Below, one piece after another: positions 33,480 to 42,092 of a DNA stretch of 64,000 nt. The stretch covers positions 1 to 64,000 of the forward strand of contig NZ_BOOU01000031.1 in NCBI RefSeq assembly GCF_016863395.1. The letters are read 5' to 3'. Under the pieces are notes generated by a model. The model was not told the DNA's origin. It saw only the letters and a list, made by a program, of their open reading frames with translations, and made no database searches. The stretch comes from Sphaerisporangium rufum. GTDB taxonomy: Bacteria > Actinomycetota > Actinomycetes > Streptosporangiales > Streptosporangiaceae. The position numbers and the translations under genes are program-made. Numbering within the stretch: the first letter of the stretch is position 1; every line of letters begins with the position of its first letter.

Positions 33480-34658
33480 TCAGGCGGCCTCGGCCTCCTC
33501 GGTCTCCTCGACGTCGATCGGCTGCCCGCGGCCGGTCACGGTCTCGTACACCCGGACCAGCTCGCGGCCGACGCGCTCCATCGAGTAGCGGGACCCGGCG
33601 CGGTCGGCGCCGGCGAAGCCGAGCGCGGTCCGCCGGGTCAGGTCGCCGAGCAGGCCGCGGATCCGGCGGGCGAGCGTCGCGATGTCGGCCGGGCGGACCA
33701 GCAGGCCGGTCACGCCCTCCACGACCGAGTCCAGGTGGGCGCCGGTCGCCGAGGCGATGACCGGCACCCCGCAGGCCATGGCCTCCAGGGCGACCTTGCC
33801 GTTGGGGACGGCCGAGGGGAGCGACAGCACGATGTCGGCGCTGCGCATCAGCTTGGGGATGTTGTTGTGCGGGACGTGCCCGAGCAGGGTGACCCGGTCC
33901 TCGACGCCGACCTCCTTGGCCAGCAGCCGCAGGTCCTCCAGGTGCTGCTCGGCACCGGGGGCGCCGGCGACCGGCCCGCCGGCGATCAGCAGCTCGGCGC
34001 CGGGGATGCCCTCCAGCGCGCGGATCGCCTCGTGCGCGCCGCCGCCCGGGGTGATGTGGCCGACGTGCAGCAGCCGGGGACGGCTGCCGCGGGAGTTCGC
34101 CGGGCCCTGGCGGCGGAAGCGCTCGACGTCCACGCCGTGCGGGATGACGGCGATGCTCTTGCGCGGCACGCCCAGCCGGATCAGCTCGGCACCCTCCTGC
34201 CCGCAGCTGGCGATCACCGCGTCGGCCCGGCGGCCGATCGCCCGCTCCAGGCGGGTACGGGCGGTGTGGCGCTCGCCGCCCGGCCGGATCCGGGTGGAAC
34301 CCAGGGTCTGGAAGCTCTGCACGATCGGCACGCCGAGCCCCTCGGCGGCGGCCACCGCGACCAGGCCGCTCGCCCAGGAGTAGGCGTGCACGACATCGGG
34401 GCGGTTCTTGGCCCAGCGCAGGCGCAGCTCCTCGGTGAACGCGGCCAGGTGCGGCATCAGCGCCGTCTCGGGCAACGCCTCGGCCGGGCCGGCCGGGACG
34501 TACTCGATCGTGGCGCCGGGGCACATCTTGGCGCGCGGCTTGCGGTCGGCGGCGTCCATCCGCGTGTAGACCGTCACCCGGTGGGCAGAGCCCAGTTCAC
34601 GAACGATGGCGGGGAGGTCAGAGGGAAGATCGTGCACGGAGACGACGGCGATGTTCAC
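33480..34658 (-). CDS. Family GT4 glycosyltransferase
   Basis: 392-aa retaining GT-B transferase using a nucleotide-sugar donor. The N-terminal Rossmann half starts MNIAVVSVHDLPSDLPAIV and contains DVVHAYSW. The C-terminal half has VIPHGVDVERFRR, LLHVGHITPGGG and the donor-binding NGKVALEAMACGVPVIASATGA, with Glu in VVEGVTGLLV. It resembles MshA-like and antibiotic or exopolysaccharide GT4 enzymes, but the first Glu of the usual EX7E is replaced (PNGKVALE). GTG 34658 has AGGTG upstream. No pathway partner is adjacent, and acceptor and donor are unknown. Confidence 0.88.
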   Translation of the reverse strand: MNIAVVSVHDLPSDLPAIVRELGSAHRVTVYTRMDAADRKPRAKMCPGATIEYVPAGPAEALPETALMPHLAAFTEELRLRWAKNRPDVVHAYSWASGLVAVAAAEGLGVPIVQSFQTLGSTRIRPGGERHTARTRLERAIGRRADAVIASCGQEGAELIRLGVPRKSIAVIPHGVDVERFRRQGPANSRGSRPRLLHVGHITPGGGAHEAIRALEGIPGAELLIAGGPVAGAPGAEQHLEDLRLLAKEVGVEDRVTLLGHVPHNNIPKLMRSADIVLSLPSAVPNGKVALEAMACGVPVIASATGAHLDSVVEGVTGLLVRPADIATLARRIRGLLGDLTRRTALGFAGADRAGSRYSMERVGRELVRVYETVTGRGQPIDVEETEEAEAA

Positions 34659-34814
34659 AGCACACCTCAGGGGAGTCGGGCCGCGTAAAGGGCCCACAGA
34701 CGTATCTGGGTGTGCCTGCGTCTTAGGCACGAGATCTGACACTCAGTTTGTACCGGCCGGGCGGAAAACGCAAACCCCTCCCCGCAAAAAATCTCGGGAA
34801 ACCGGACTCATCTC

Positions 34815-36710
34815 TCAGCGAGTGCGGCGGAGCGCCAGGATCGTGGCCTCGTCCAGCAGCTCGTCGCCGCAGAACGCGTGATGATCGTCCTCCACCGCCT
34901 TGACCACCGAGGCGGCCGGCTGCCCGGCGCAGCGCGCGAGCACCTCGGTGAGCCGGCTCTCGCCGTACGCCAGCTCCGCCTGTCCCGAGCGGCCCCGCGA
35001 GCCGGCCAGCCCGTCGGAGTACAGCACCAGGGTCTCGCCCACGCCCACGATGACCTCCTCCACCGGCACCTCCGCCCCCGGCTCGATGCCCAGGGGCATG
35101 CCGCCGCCGGAGGTGAAGCGGACGCCGCCGTCCGCCCGGATCACCGCGGGCGGGTGGTTGCCCGCCGAGGCCAGCCGCACCCGGCCGCCACGCCGCCCGG
35201 GGGTGAGGAACCCCACCGTCACCAGGACGAACATGCCGGTGTCCTGGACGACCAGCGCGTCGTTGAGCCGGGCCACCACCGTGCCCGGGTCGGACTCCCA
35301 CACGCTCAGCGTCCGCAGCCCGCCGCGCACCATCGCGGTGACCGACGCGGCCTCCTCGCCCTGGCCGACGACCCCGCCGACCGCGAACCCCCAGCCGTCC
35401 TTGGCCCGGAAGACGTCGTAGAACTCACCACCGATCGCCCGCGGGCCGGCCCCGGTGTGGTACGCCGCCGCCGAGTCGTAGCCCGGCACGTCCGGCAGCG
35501 TGCGCGGCAGCACCCCGGTCTGCAGCGTGTCGGCCGCCTGCGCCCGGCTCTGAAAGACCCGCTGGGCCCGCAGCGCCAGCCCGATGCCGCCGGCGGCGTC
35601 CTCCATGAACGCCAGGTCGGCCAGGCCGAACGGCGGCCGCTCGCGCAGCCGCAGCAGCGTGATGACCCCCTGGGTCTCCTCGCCCGCCCCGATCGGCACG
35701 CTGAGCAGCGAGCCGGCCTGCACCGCCCGCAGCACCGGCGAGCCGTCCGGCAGCACGCCGAGCAGCGACTCGTCCTCCACCATCTCGTGCACCACGCCGG
35801 CGCCGCGCCCGAGCACGTGGGAGAACAGCGGGGCCGCGGCGGGATCCATCCGCTCCAGCGTGCGCACCAGCCGGCTCACCGGCTGATTGGCCGGGCCGAT
35901 CACCAGGGACCGCTGCGGCCCGCCGGGGCGCACCACGTCGGCGAACACCCAGTCGGCGGTGGCGGACGCCAGCAGCCGGCCCGCCCGGATCAGCGCGACC
36001 GGCTCGCTCAAGCTCTCCTCGTCCAGCAGCAGCCGGGTCAGCCGCGACATGAGGTCCTGGCGGCGCGCGGTCGCCATGACCAGCGACTCGTCCGGTACCT
36101 CCTGCGACTCGGGCTCGCGCTCGGCCTCCGGCAGGCGCGCCTCCACCGGCAGCGCCACCGCCGCGATCATCTCCTGCGGCTCGCCGGGCATCCGCAGCGG
36201 GGTCAGCACCAGCTGGACGTTGTGCGCCCGGCCCTGATGGGCCAGCCGGGTCGGGAACGCGGCCGTCTCCCCGTTGTGCAGCACCGCCGTCAGGTGCGAG
36301 CGGAACGCGGCCCGCCGCGAGACGTCCACCAGCAGCGGGAAGGCGCGGCCGGTCAGGTAGCCGTCCGGGCTGCCGAGCAGCCGGGCGGCCTCGGCGTTCA
36401 CCCGGCGCACCGTGCCGCCGGTGTCCAGGATCACCACCGGCACCGGCATCGTCCGGTAGATCGCGCGCAGCAGCTTCAGCTCCCGGTTGGCGCCGCCGTC
36501 CCGCCCGCCGGACCGGCGGCGCGAGCCGCCCAGCTCGCCGACCGCCGAGCGCAGCAGATCACGCGCGGTGTCCAGCTCCACCAGGGCCGCGTCCAGCGTG
36601 GGCCCCGGGTCGGACGGGTAGGCGGCGCGCGCGTCGCGCAGCGACGCGATGCGCGCGGTCAGCCCGTCCAGGGCCTGCTCGAGTGCGGGAACGTCGGTCG
36701 GGTCGGTCAC
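34815..36710 (-). CDS. PAS-GAF-SpoIIE protein with altered phosphatase metal ligands
   Basis: 631-aa soluble regulator. An N-terminal coiled region (about 5-60) is followed by PAS (about 80-190, ending before LVLTPLRM), GAF (about 260-400) and a C-terminal SpoIIE/PP2C domain (about 420-631). Active PP2C/SpoIIE members have Asp in GGDxYD, GDVxGxG, the (T/S)DG loop and the final DD. Here these read IGGEFYDVF (D to E), VGGVVGQG (D to G), YSDGL (kept) and LLDEATI (second D to E). Loss of the GDV Asp argues for weak or no phosphatase activity and a binding or sensing role. GTG 36710 has AAGGA upstream. Neighbours are STAS, sigma and RsbW-like genes. Confidence 0.88.
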   Translation of the reverse strand: MTDPTDVPALEQALDGLTARIASLRDARAAYPSDPGPTLDAALVELDTARDLLRSAVGELGGSRRRSGGRDGGANRELKLLRAIYRTMPVPVVILDTGGTVRRVNAEAARLLGSPDGYLTGRAFPLLVDVSRRAAFRSHLTAVLHNGETAAFPTRLAHQGRAHNVQLVLTPLRMPGEPQEMIAAVALPVEARLPEAEREPESQEVPDESLVMATARRQDLMSRLTRLLLDEESLSEPVALIRAGRLLASATADWVFADVVRPGGPQRSLVIGPANQPVSRLVRTLERMDPAAAPLFSHVLGRGAGVVHEMVEDESLLGVLPDGSPVLRAVQAGSLLSVPIGAGEETQGVITLLRLRERPPFGLADLAFMEDAAGGIGLALRAQRVFQSRAQAADTLQTGVLPRTLPDVPGYDSAAAYHTGAGPRAIGGEFYDVFRAKDGWGFAVGGVVGQGEEAASVTAMVRGGLRTLSVWESDPGTVVARLNDALVVQDTGMFVLVTVGFLTPGRRGGRVRLASAGNHPPAVIRADGGVRFTSGGGMPLGIEPGAEVPVEEVIVGVGETLVLYSDGLAGSRGRSGQAELAYGESRLTEVLARCAGQPAASVVKAVEDDHHAFCGDELLDEATILALRRTR

Positions 36711-36835
36711 GTGGCGTCCTTCGTCGGGTGGGAGCGTCGCCTCCTCGCTAGACGGTACGTCACCGCCGGGCGACCCAGCGATGAGTACCTCCGCCTTGGA
36801 ATTAACCTGGGATCTACGGGCAGCGAGACGGTTGT

Positions 36836-37564
36836 ATGGAGACGATGCGGATGTTCGGCCCCACCCTCGCACGGGACCTCGCGGCACTCGGCCGCGTGCA
36901 CGAGGGCACCTCGATGGAGAGCGTGCTGCGCGGCATCACCACCGCGGTCGCGGTCGGCGTGCCCGGCTGCGCCGGCGGCACGGCGGAGCTGCGCCGCGAG
37001 GAGCGACTCATGGTCGCCGCCTCGCACAGCGACCTGATCACCCTGGTCGACCGGGAACAGGCCCTCGGGGAGGGCCCGTCGGCCGAGGCGGTCGCCACCC
37101 GGCGCAACGTGCTGGTCGGTGACGTGCTGCTCGACGGCCGCTGGCCCCGGTACGCCGCCGAGGCCGTCCGGCACGGCGTGCGGTCCGCCCTGGTGCTGCC
37201 GATCACCGTCGACGGCGCCACCCTGGTGCTCGGGCTGTACGCGGTCCGGGCCGGGGCGCTGGCCGGCGGCTCGGCCGAGCCGCTGGCCGCGCTGCTCACC
37301 GAGCAGCTCACCGTGGCCCTGGCCAACATCTCCGACTACGACGACGTGCTCACCGACGCGGCCCAGCTGCAGGAGGCACTGGCCGGCCGGGCCGTCATCG
37401 ACCAGGCCAAGGGCATCATCATGCACGCCAGCGGCTGCTCGGCCGAGGCCGCCTTCGACGAGTTGCGCCGGCTGTCCCAGCACCACCAGGTGAAGGTGGC
37501 GGATCTGGCCCGGCTGCTGGTCAGCGAGCACCAGAGCAAGCACGGCGGGGCCGCGCCGTCCTGA
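36836..37564 (+). CDS. GAF-ANTAR domain RNA-binding antitermination regulator
   Basis: 242-aa cytoplasmic protein. A GAF sensor domain covers about residues 15-165 and the C-terminal ANTAR domain about 175-235 (LQEALAGRAVIDQAKGIIM, then AFDELRRLSQHHQVKVADLA). ANTAR domains bind paired hairpins in nascent RNA and prevent termination. This layout is common in actinomycetes (Rv1626/AmiR-like output with a GAF input). It is divergent from the SpoIIE-like gene, 125 bp apart, suggesting shared signalling. The bound ligand and RNA targets are unknown. Confidence 0.9.
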   Translation: METMRMFGPTLARDLAALGRVHEGTSMESVLRGITTAVAVGVPGCAGGTAELRREERLMVAASHSDLITLVDREQALGEGPSAEAVATRRNVLVGDVLLDGRWPRYAAEAVRHGVRSALVLPITVDGATLVLGLYAVRAGALAGGSAEPLAALLTEQLTVALANISDYDDVLTDAAQLQEALAGRAVIDQAKGIIMHASGCSAEAAFDELRRLSQHHQVKVADLARLLVSEHQSKHGGAAPS

Positions 37565-37770
37565 GGCGCGCGCCCGGCCGGCCGGCGGGGGAGGTTCGGA
37601 TGCGGATCATCATGCCGACAGGACTCTAGCGTCCCGCACCGACAGTCGGTTCCGAGCTCGCCGCCGGCGGGCCGGCGAAGATCTCGCCACCCCGGCCCGC
37701 CCGGGTGGTTGGCGGCCTGGACCTGGAACTCCGGCGCCGCCCGGGCCCCGATGTCCGCCTGTGCCGGTGC

Positions 37771-38139
37771 TCAGGACGCGAAGGCCGCCAGCGCCTCGTC
37801 CAGCGTGTCGTACAGCGGCAGGCGCTGCGCCAGCCCGGTGACCCACATGACCTTGGAGTTGGAGTAGTTCACCCCCACCAGCGCGAAGTGGCCCTGTTCG
37901 GCCATCGTGCGCTGCCAGTGGTGCACGATCAGGCCGAGGGCCCGCGAGTCCATGAAGGTGACGCCGGCCAGGTCGAGCACCAGATCCGGGCCGTGCTCGT
38001 CGGCGACGTCGGCCAGCCGGTCGGTGAACTGGTCGCGGGTGGTCGCGTCCAGGATGCCGCTGACGCGCACGACGGGCACTCCGTCGGTCACCGCCGACGT
38101 CAAGGTCAGGGCCGAGTCGGCCCTATCCGGAACAGTCAC
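37771..38139 (-). CDS. STAS-domain anti-sigma factor antagonist
   Basis: 122-aa STAS protein with GILDATTRDQF early and the phosphorylation loop VTFMDSRALGL, where the Ser after Asp would be the target of an RsbW-like kinase. It should release the neighbouring sigma factor when unphosphorylated. Start GTG 38139 has GGAGG six bases upstream; the adjacent GTG 38142 is nearly equivalent. It is divergent from the sigma factor gene (225 bp between starts), so one control region may govern both. Confidence 0.88.
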   Translation of the reverse strand: MTVPDRADSALTLTSAVTDGVPVVRVSGILDATTRDQFTDRLADVADEHGPDLVLDLAGVTFMDSRALGLIVHHWQRTMAEQGHFALVGVNYSNSKVMWVTGLAQRLPLYDTLDEALAAFAS

Positions 38140-38363
38140 CACGCGCCTCCTCGCCGCTTCCCTGGCGCATGGCGCCAACCCCTGAGGGGGTTCAATCGCA
38201 ACCTTACTGTTGCCTGGGGGGTAGCAATACTCTTGATTTCTGGGGAATACTGGAGCCGAGGTCCAGCAGAGGGCCTCGTCTCGACAGTAGTACGCGAGGC
38301 GACGTCTGCTCTGCATGGGCTCCGGCGGTCCGCCTCGCTCGCAAGACATACGAGGGAGCAGCA

Positions 38364-39143
38364 ATGGCTGCCGAGGACCGCATCACCCCCCAGACCGACG
38401 TCGTCGCCGAGGACCTCCTGCGCGAGCTCGCCGAGCCCGGCACCGGCGAGACCCGTCGCGAGCGGCTCCGCGAGATGATCGTCGAGATGCACCTCCCGAT
38501 GGCCCGGGAGATCGCCCGCCGCTACCGCCACCGCGGCGAGCCCATGGAGGACCTGCTGCAGGCCGCCTACGTGGGCCTGATGAAGGCGATCAACGGGTTC
38601 GACGCGGAGCTGGGGCACAGCTTCAGAGGCTATGCCATGGTGACCATGACCGGCGAAGTGAAGCGCCACTTCCGGGACCGCACCTGGGCGGTTCGGGTGC
38701 CGCGCCTCTACCAGGAGCGCCGGTCGGAGCTGAACCGCCTGGTCGCCGACTTCACCCAGGAGCTCGGCCGGTTCCCCACCGTCGCCGAGCTGGCCGCCAA
38801 GATGGGCATCTCCGAGGAGGACATGCTCCTCACCATGGACGCCTCCGCCGCCTACAGCACCCTGTCGCTGGACGCGCCGATGGGCGCCGACGACGACGCC
38901 GCCGCGCTCGGCGACGTCATCCCCGACGAGGACGACGAGCTGGGCACCCTGGTCGACCGCGAGGCGGTCAAGCCGCTGATCGACCGGCTGCCCGAGCGCG
39001 AGCGCAACATCCTGCTCCTGCGCTTCTACGGGAACATGACCCAGGCCGAGATCGCCGCCGAGTTCGGCATCTCGCAGATGCACGTCTCCCGTATCCTGCG
39101 CAAGGTGCTCGACCAGCTCCGCTCCCAGCTCATCGCCGCGTGA
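38364..39143 (+). CDS. RNA polymerase sigma factor, SigB/SigF (group 3) family
   Basis: Alternative sigma factor of 259 aa for stress or development. Region 2 contains MHLPMAREIARRYRHRGEP.. and DLLQAAYVGLMKAI; 2.3-2.4 has FRGYAMVTMTGEVKRHFRD; region 3 has ELGRFPTVAELAAKMGI; region 4 has LPERERNILLLRFYGNMTQ and the helix-turn-helix AEIAAEFGISQMHVSRIL. ATG 38364 follows GAGGGAG. It sits between a STAS antagonist and an RsbW-like kinase gene, the standard partner-switching set. Confidence 0.93.
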   Translation: MAAEDRITPQTDVVAEDLLRELAEPGTGETRRERLREMIVEMHLPMAREIARRYRHRGEPMEDLLQAAYVGLMKAINGFDAELGHSFRGYAMVTMTGEVKRHFRDRTWAVRVPRLYQERRSELNRLVADFTQELGRFPTVAELAAKMGISEEDMLLTMDASAAYSTLSLDAPMGADDDAAALGDVIPDEDDELGTLVDREAVKPLIDRLPERERNILLLRFYGNMTQAEIAAEFGISQMHVSRILRKVLDQLRSQLIAA

Positions 39144-39301
39144 TTAAAGCTCATATCCTGGGGCACTGAATCGCGGAGCATAAGGCGCGTGAGGGGAGCA
39201 CTTCCCTGGCGCATCGGAGCTTCGGGGTATCTTCGTCGGTGAACGGCGTCCGGGACGGACGGTGCCCTTCGCAGCTGATCGCTTCTGGAGGCGGTTATCG
39301 G

Positions 39302-39751
39302 GTGAACGAGGACGAGCTCCCTCCCCGCTTCCGGGCGGACGGGGACGGCCAGTGGCCGTCCCCGTCCGGCGCGGTCGTCCGGGAGATGAGCTTCTGCGTC
39401 GGTGACCTCCCCGACCTGCGGGACTTCGCCGCCCTCCACGCCCGGCGGGCCGGCATGGCCGAGGAGTGCATCGGCGATTTCCTCGTCGCGGTGAACGAGG
39501 TGGCCACCAACGCCGTCACCCACGGGACCGCCAAGGCCCGGCTGCGCATCTGGTGCGAGCGCGACGATCTGGTGATCGACGTGCATGACGACGGCCACTG
39601 GACCTTCGACGACACCCCCGGCATGATCGCCCCGCACGACTACTCCACCAGCGGCATGGGCCTGTGGGTCGCCCGCAGGCTGGCCCGCGATCTCCGGCTC
39701 CGCACCGGTCCCGGCGGGACCGACGTGGTGATGCGCTTCCGCGTCCCTTGA
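39302..39751 (+). CDS. RsbW-like serine kinase / anti-sigma factor (HATPase_c_2)
   Basis: 149-aa single-domain GHKL ATPase. N-box VAVNEVATNAVTHG and G-boxes DDGHW and SGMGLWVARRL are present, as in actinobacterial anti-sigma kinases. It probably binds the sigma factor encoded 158 bp upstream and phosphorylates the STAS antagonist at 37771. GTG 39302 has GGAGG ten bases upstream; GTG 39239 would add 21 unconserved residues. A 23-bp hairpin terminator follows. Confidence 0.88.
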   Translation: MNEDELPPRFRADGDGQWPSPSGAVVREMSFCVGDLPDLRDFAALHARRAGMAEECIGDFLVAVNEVATNAVTHGTAKARLRIWCERDDLVIDVHDDGHWTFDDTPGMIAPHDYSTSGMGLWVARRLARDLRLRTGPGGTDVVMRFRVP

Positions 39752-39865
39752 AACGCCCGGAGCGGCCGGTCGGCCGCCTACCGGCGCGTCGGCGCGTCAT
39801 GATCCGCCATCCCGGACGCCCCTGGCGCCGCGCTCCGGACCGAACACCCCGCCCGTGACCGTGAT

Positions 39866-39915
39866 CGAACGTGAGAGGGGCGCCGTCCCGTCGGACGGCG
39901 CCCCTCTCACGTTCG
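39866..39915. terminator. Perfect 23-bp stem hairpin between convergent genes
   Basis: Arms 39866-39888 and 39893-39915 are perfectly complementary over 23 bp (core GAGGGGCGCCGTCC/GGACGGCGCCCCTC) with a CGTC loop. It lies between the RsbW-like gene and the small membrane protein gene on the other strand, so termination in both directions is the simplest role. There is no T-run, as in many actinomycete terminators. Confidence 0.8.
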
Positions 39916-39948
39916 CCTGCCCGCCCGCGGTCCGCGGGCGGGCGCCGG

Positions 39949-40134
39949 TCAGCGGCGGTTGCGGCCGCGCCAGTGGCCGCTACCGACACTGGAGGTGCCG
40001 ATACCGGCCTGGTGCAGTGCCAGCAGGCACAGCCCCAGCGCGATCAGCGCGGTGGTGGAGATCCCGATGCTGGTACCGATCAGGCTGAACAGGAAGGCGA
40101 TCCCGAAAACGATCGCCGCGACAATGGCGAGCAT
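39949..40134 (-). CDS. Small membrane protein, unknown function
   Basis: 61-aa protein with two hydrophobic helices, IVAAIVFGIAFLFSLIG and TTALIALGLCLLAL, and a basic Gly/Arg C-terminal tail (GHWRGRNRR). Such tiny two-helix proteins are common in actinomycetes and uncharacterised. It is transcribed directly behind the acidic protein gene (3 bp gap), so it is probably in one operon with the two genes upstream on the minus strand. Confidence 0.7.
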   Translation of the reverse strand: MLAIVAAIVFGIAFLFSLIGTSIGISTTALIALGLCLLALHQAGIGTSSVGSGHWRGRNRR

Positions 40135-40137
40135 TCG

Positions 40138-41199
40138 CTACCTCGTTTGGTGTCGGGCCGGGGAGGGGACCTGCCCGGCGGGGGAGTAGGTAAGACCCGC
40201 CAGCTCCTGCAGCATCGAGCGATAGTCGCGCAATGCCAGCCGGAGCTGCTCGGTGTCGTTGTCGTCGGCCTTGTTCCAGCGGTCGGCGAGCGCCTGCCGG
40301 CGGGCGGTCAGCGCCGCGACGGCCTCCTCGACCAGCCGGTCCGCCTGCTGTACGGCGTCCCGCGGATCGTCGACGAAGCCGGCCTGCACCTCGCGCCACC
40401 GCTGCTGCAGCTCGCGGGCCCGGTCATCCGCCGCCCCGCCCGCCGCGTCCGGTGCCGCGGCGGTGGCGCCGGGCACCGGGGCCGCCGCGACGCCGCCGGC
40501 TCCGGCGTCCGTCAGGCCGGTCCCGTCCCGGCCCGCGACGTCCCGGTCGGAGTCGTACCGGTCCGCGCCGGGCACGTCCGTGTCGTGCCGGTCGGTGTGA
40601 TCCCGGTCCAGATCGTGGTGATCGAGATCGGTCACCGACGGGGCCGTGCCGTCGTATCCGGCCGGGAGGCGGCCGGCGTCCGTCCGGCCGGGCTCGTGCG
40701 CGCCCGCGGGTTCGTCGCCGGCTCCTCGCGGGTGCCTGGCCGTGTCATCGGTGTCATCGGTGTCATCGGTGTCACCGGTTTCACCGGTGTGGTCCGGGTC
40801 GGCCAGGCCGCCAGTGCCGTCAGAACGGTGCGCACCGGGCGCATCGTCCGTCACGGCGGCGCCTTCGGGGCGGGTCGGCTGGTCGGCGTCGTCGGGATAG
40901 GGGGCCGCGTCCGGGGAGCCGTGCCGGCCGAAGTCCGACGTGGCCTCCTCGGGCCGGCCGTCGTCGGCCCGGCTCGCCGGACCGGAGGCGACCAGCCGGT
41001 CACCGGAGGCACCGGACCGACGGTCCAGATGATCATTCTGGCCCGGCGTGCCAGGGCCGGCGACGCCGTCCGGGCGGACTCCGGGCCCGTGGGCCGGACC
41101 CGCCGGCCCGTCCAGCACGTCGGCATGAGATTCGGCGGGACGGTCCGTCCCGTGCCGGCCGTCGGCGTCTTCGTCGATGTCTCGGCGGTACGGTTCCAT
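40138..41199 (-). CDS. Asp/His/Gly-rich protein with C-terminal helical domain related to its neighbour
   Basis: 353-aa protein of unknown function. The first about 240 residues are disordered and very acidic, with a run of DDT repeats. The C-terminal about 110 residues form a predicted helical domain: LQQRWREVQAGFVDDPRDAV and ADRLVEEAVAALTARR, then LRLALRDYRSMLQEL. The same plan (KWTEVQERFVDAPGFAV, ADHLVTAVMADRG, LRQAMVHYRALFEEL) occurs in the next gene, so they are paralogues. No signal peptide or catalytic residue is recognised. The conserved tail is a family found widely in actinomycetes. Confidence 0.7.
   Translation of the reverse strand: MEPYRRDIDEDADGRHGTDRPAESHADVLDGPAGPAHGPGVRPDGVAGPGTPGQNDHLDRRSGASGDRLVASGPASRADDGRPEEATSDFGRHGSPDAAPYPDDADQPTRPEGAAVTDDAPGAHRSDGTGGLADPDHTGETGDTDDTDDTDDTARHPRGAGDEPAGAHEPGRTDAGRLPAGYDGTAPSVTDLDHHDLDRDHTDRHDTDVPGADRYDSDRDVAGRDGTGLTDAGAGGVAAAPVPGATAAAPDAAGGAADDRARELQQRWREVQAGFVDDPRDAVQQADRLVEEAVAALTARRQALADRWNKADDNDTEQLRLALRDYRSMLQELAGLTYSPAGQVPSPARHQTR
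40742..40786. repeat. Five tandem 9-bp repeats inside the acidic protein gene
   Basis: Unit GTGTCATCG occurs three times in perfect tandem, followed by GTGTCACCG and GTTTCACCG. It encodes the DDT-type repeats on the minus strand. As units are multiples of three, copy-number changes would keep the frame. Confidence 0.85.
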
Positions 41200-41205
41200 C
41201 TGGGG

Positions 41206-41955
41206 TCAGCCTCCCTGGGTGTGGCGGTGCGCGGCGGTCTCGTCGGTGCGCGCCTCGCGGGCCGCCGGTTCGTGGCCGGCCACCCCGTCCTGGTGGCGGT
41301 CCCGCTCGTCCAGTCCGTCCCGGTCGGTGGCGTTCCGCCGGTCCAGGTCGTGCCGGTCGCCGGCGTCCAGGTCGGGCGGGCCGTCGAGGTCCCGGTGGTC
41401 ACCGGCCGGCGCGCGGCCCGGCGTGACGCTCTCCTCCAGCAGCTCCTCGAACAGCGCCCGGTAGTGCACCATGGCCTGCCGCAGCTCTTCGGTGGATGCC
41501 TCCTGGCGGGCGGCGCGGCTGCTGATCTCGTGCGCGCTGCGGTAGTGGTCCATCGTCGGCCCGTGCGCGACCGACAGGTCGGAGACCTGCTGCTCGAACC
41601 CCTCGGTCGGGTAACCGCGATCGGCCATGACGGCGGTCACCAGGTGATCGGCCTCGGTCACCGCGAACCCCGGGGCGTCGACGAACCGCTCCTGCACCTC
41701 GGTCCACTTCTTGGCGTAGGCCGTGCGGCTCTCCGGAGCCAGCGGCCTGATGTCCAGCTTGGCGTGGCGCTGCTCGCGCTCGATCAGCTCCTGCTCCGCC
41801 TCGCGGCGGTTCTCCCGCTCGCTGATCGTGCGGTCGTACTCCGGGCCGAAGCGCTCCTGCAGCCGCCGCCGGCGCTGCTGCCGGGTCAGCAGATAGCCGA
41901 CGACCAGGATCGCCACCACCGCGGCTACAACGACGGCCACCCAGGTGATGGTCAT
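41206..41955 (-). CDS. Membrane-anchored protein with helical domain and Asp/Arg-rich tail
   Basis: 249-aa protein. An N-terminal helix VAVVVAAVVAILVVGYLL anchors it in the membrane, followed by a basic stretch RQQRRRR and a coiled region. A helical domain about residues 85-185 (KWTEVQERFVDAPGFAV and LRQAMVHYRALFEEL) is shared with the neighbouring gene. The last about 60 residues are disordered and rich in Asp, Arg and His. Function unknown. The paralogous neighbour lacks the membrane helix, suggesting a membrane-bound and a soluble partner made together (6 bp gap). Confidence 0.72.
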   Translation of the reverse strand: MTITWVAVVVAAVVAILVVGYLLTRQQRRRRLQERFGPEYDRTISERENRREAEQELIEREQRHAKLDIRPLAPESRTAYAKKWTEVQERFVDAPGFAVTEADHLVTAVMADRGYPTEGFEQQVSDLSVAHGPTMDHYRSAHEISSRAARQEASTEELRQAMVHYRALFEELLEESVTPGRAPAGDHRDLDGPPDLDAGDRHDLDRRNATDRDGLDERDRHQDGVAGHEPAAREARTDETAAHRHTQGG

Positions 41956-42092
41956 GTCTGCCTCCGGTTATGTGTGTCTTTGTGACTCCCCGACTGCCCG
42001 AGGAAAGGCCTGCAAAACCGGCGGAAGCCATGGGCGATCGTCAAGATATGGGCAAGTTCTTCGTGGCCGATGCATAAGGGCTCCGCCCCGCC

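Noticed and set aside
39752-39948. Possible small genes on both strands between the RsbW-like and membrane protein genes
   Set aside because: The stretch is mostly the long hairpin and low-complexity flanks; no ribosome site or conserved product.
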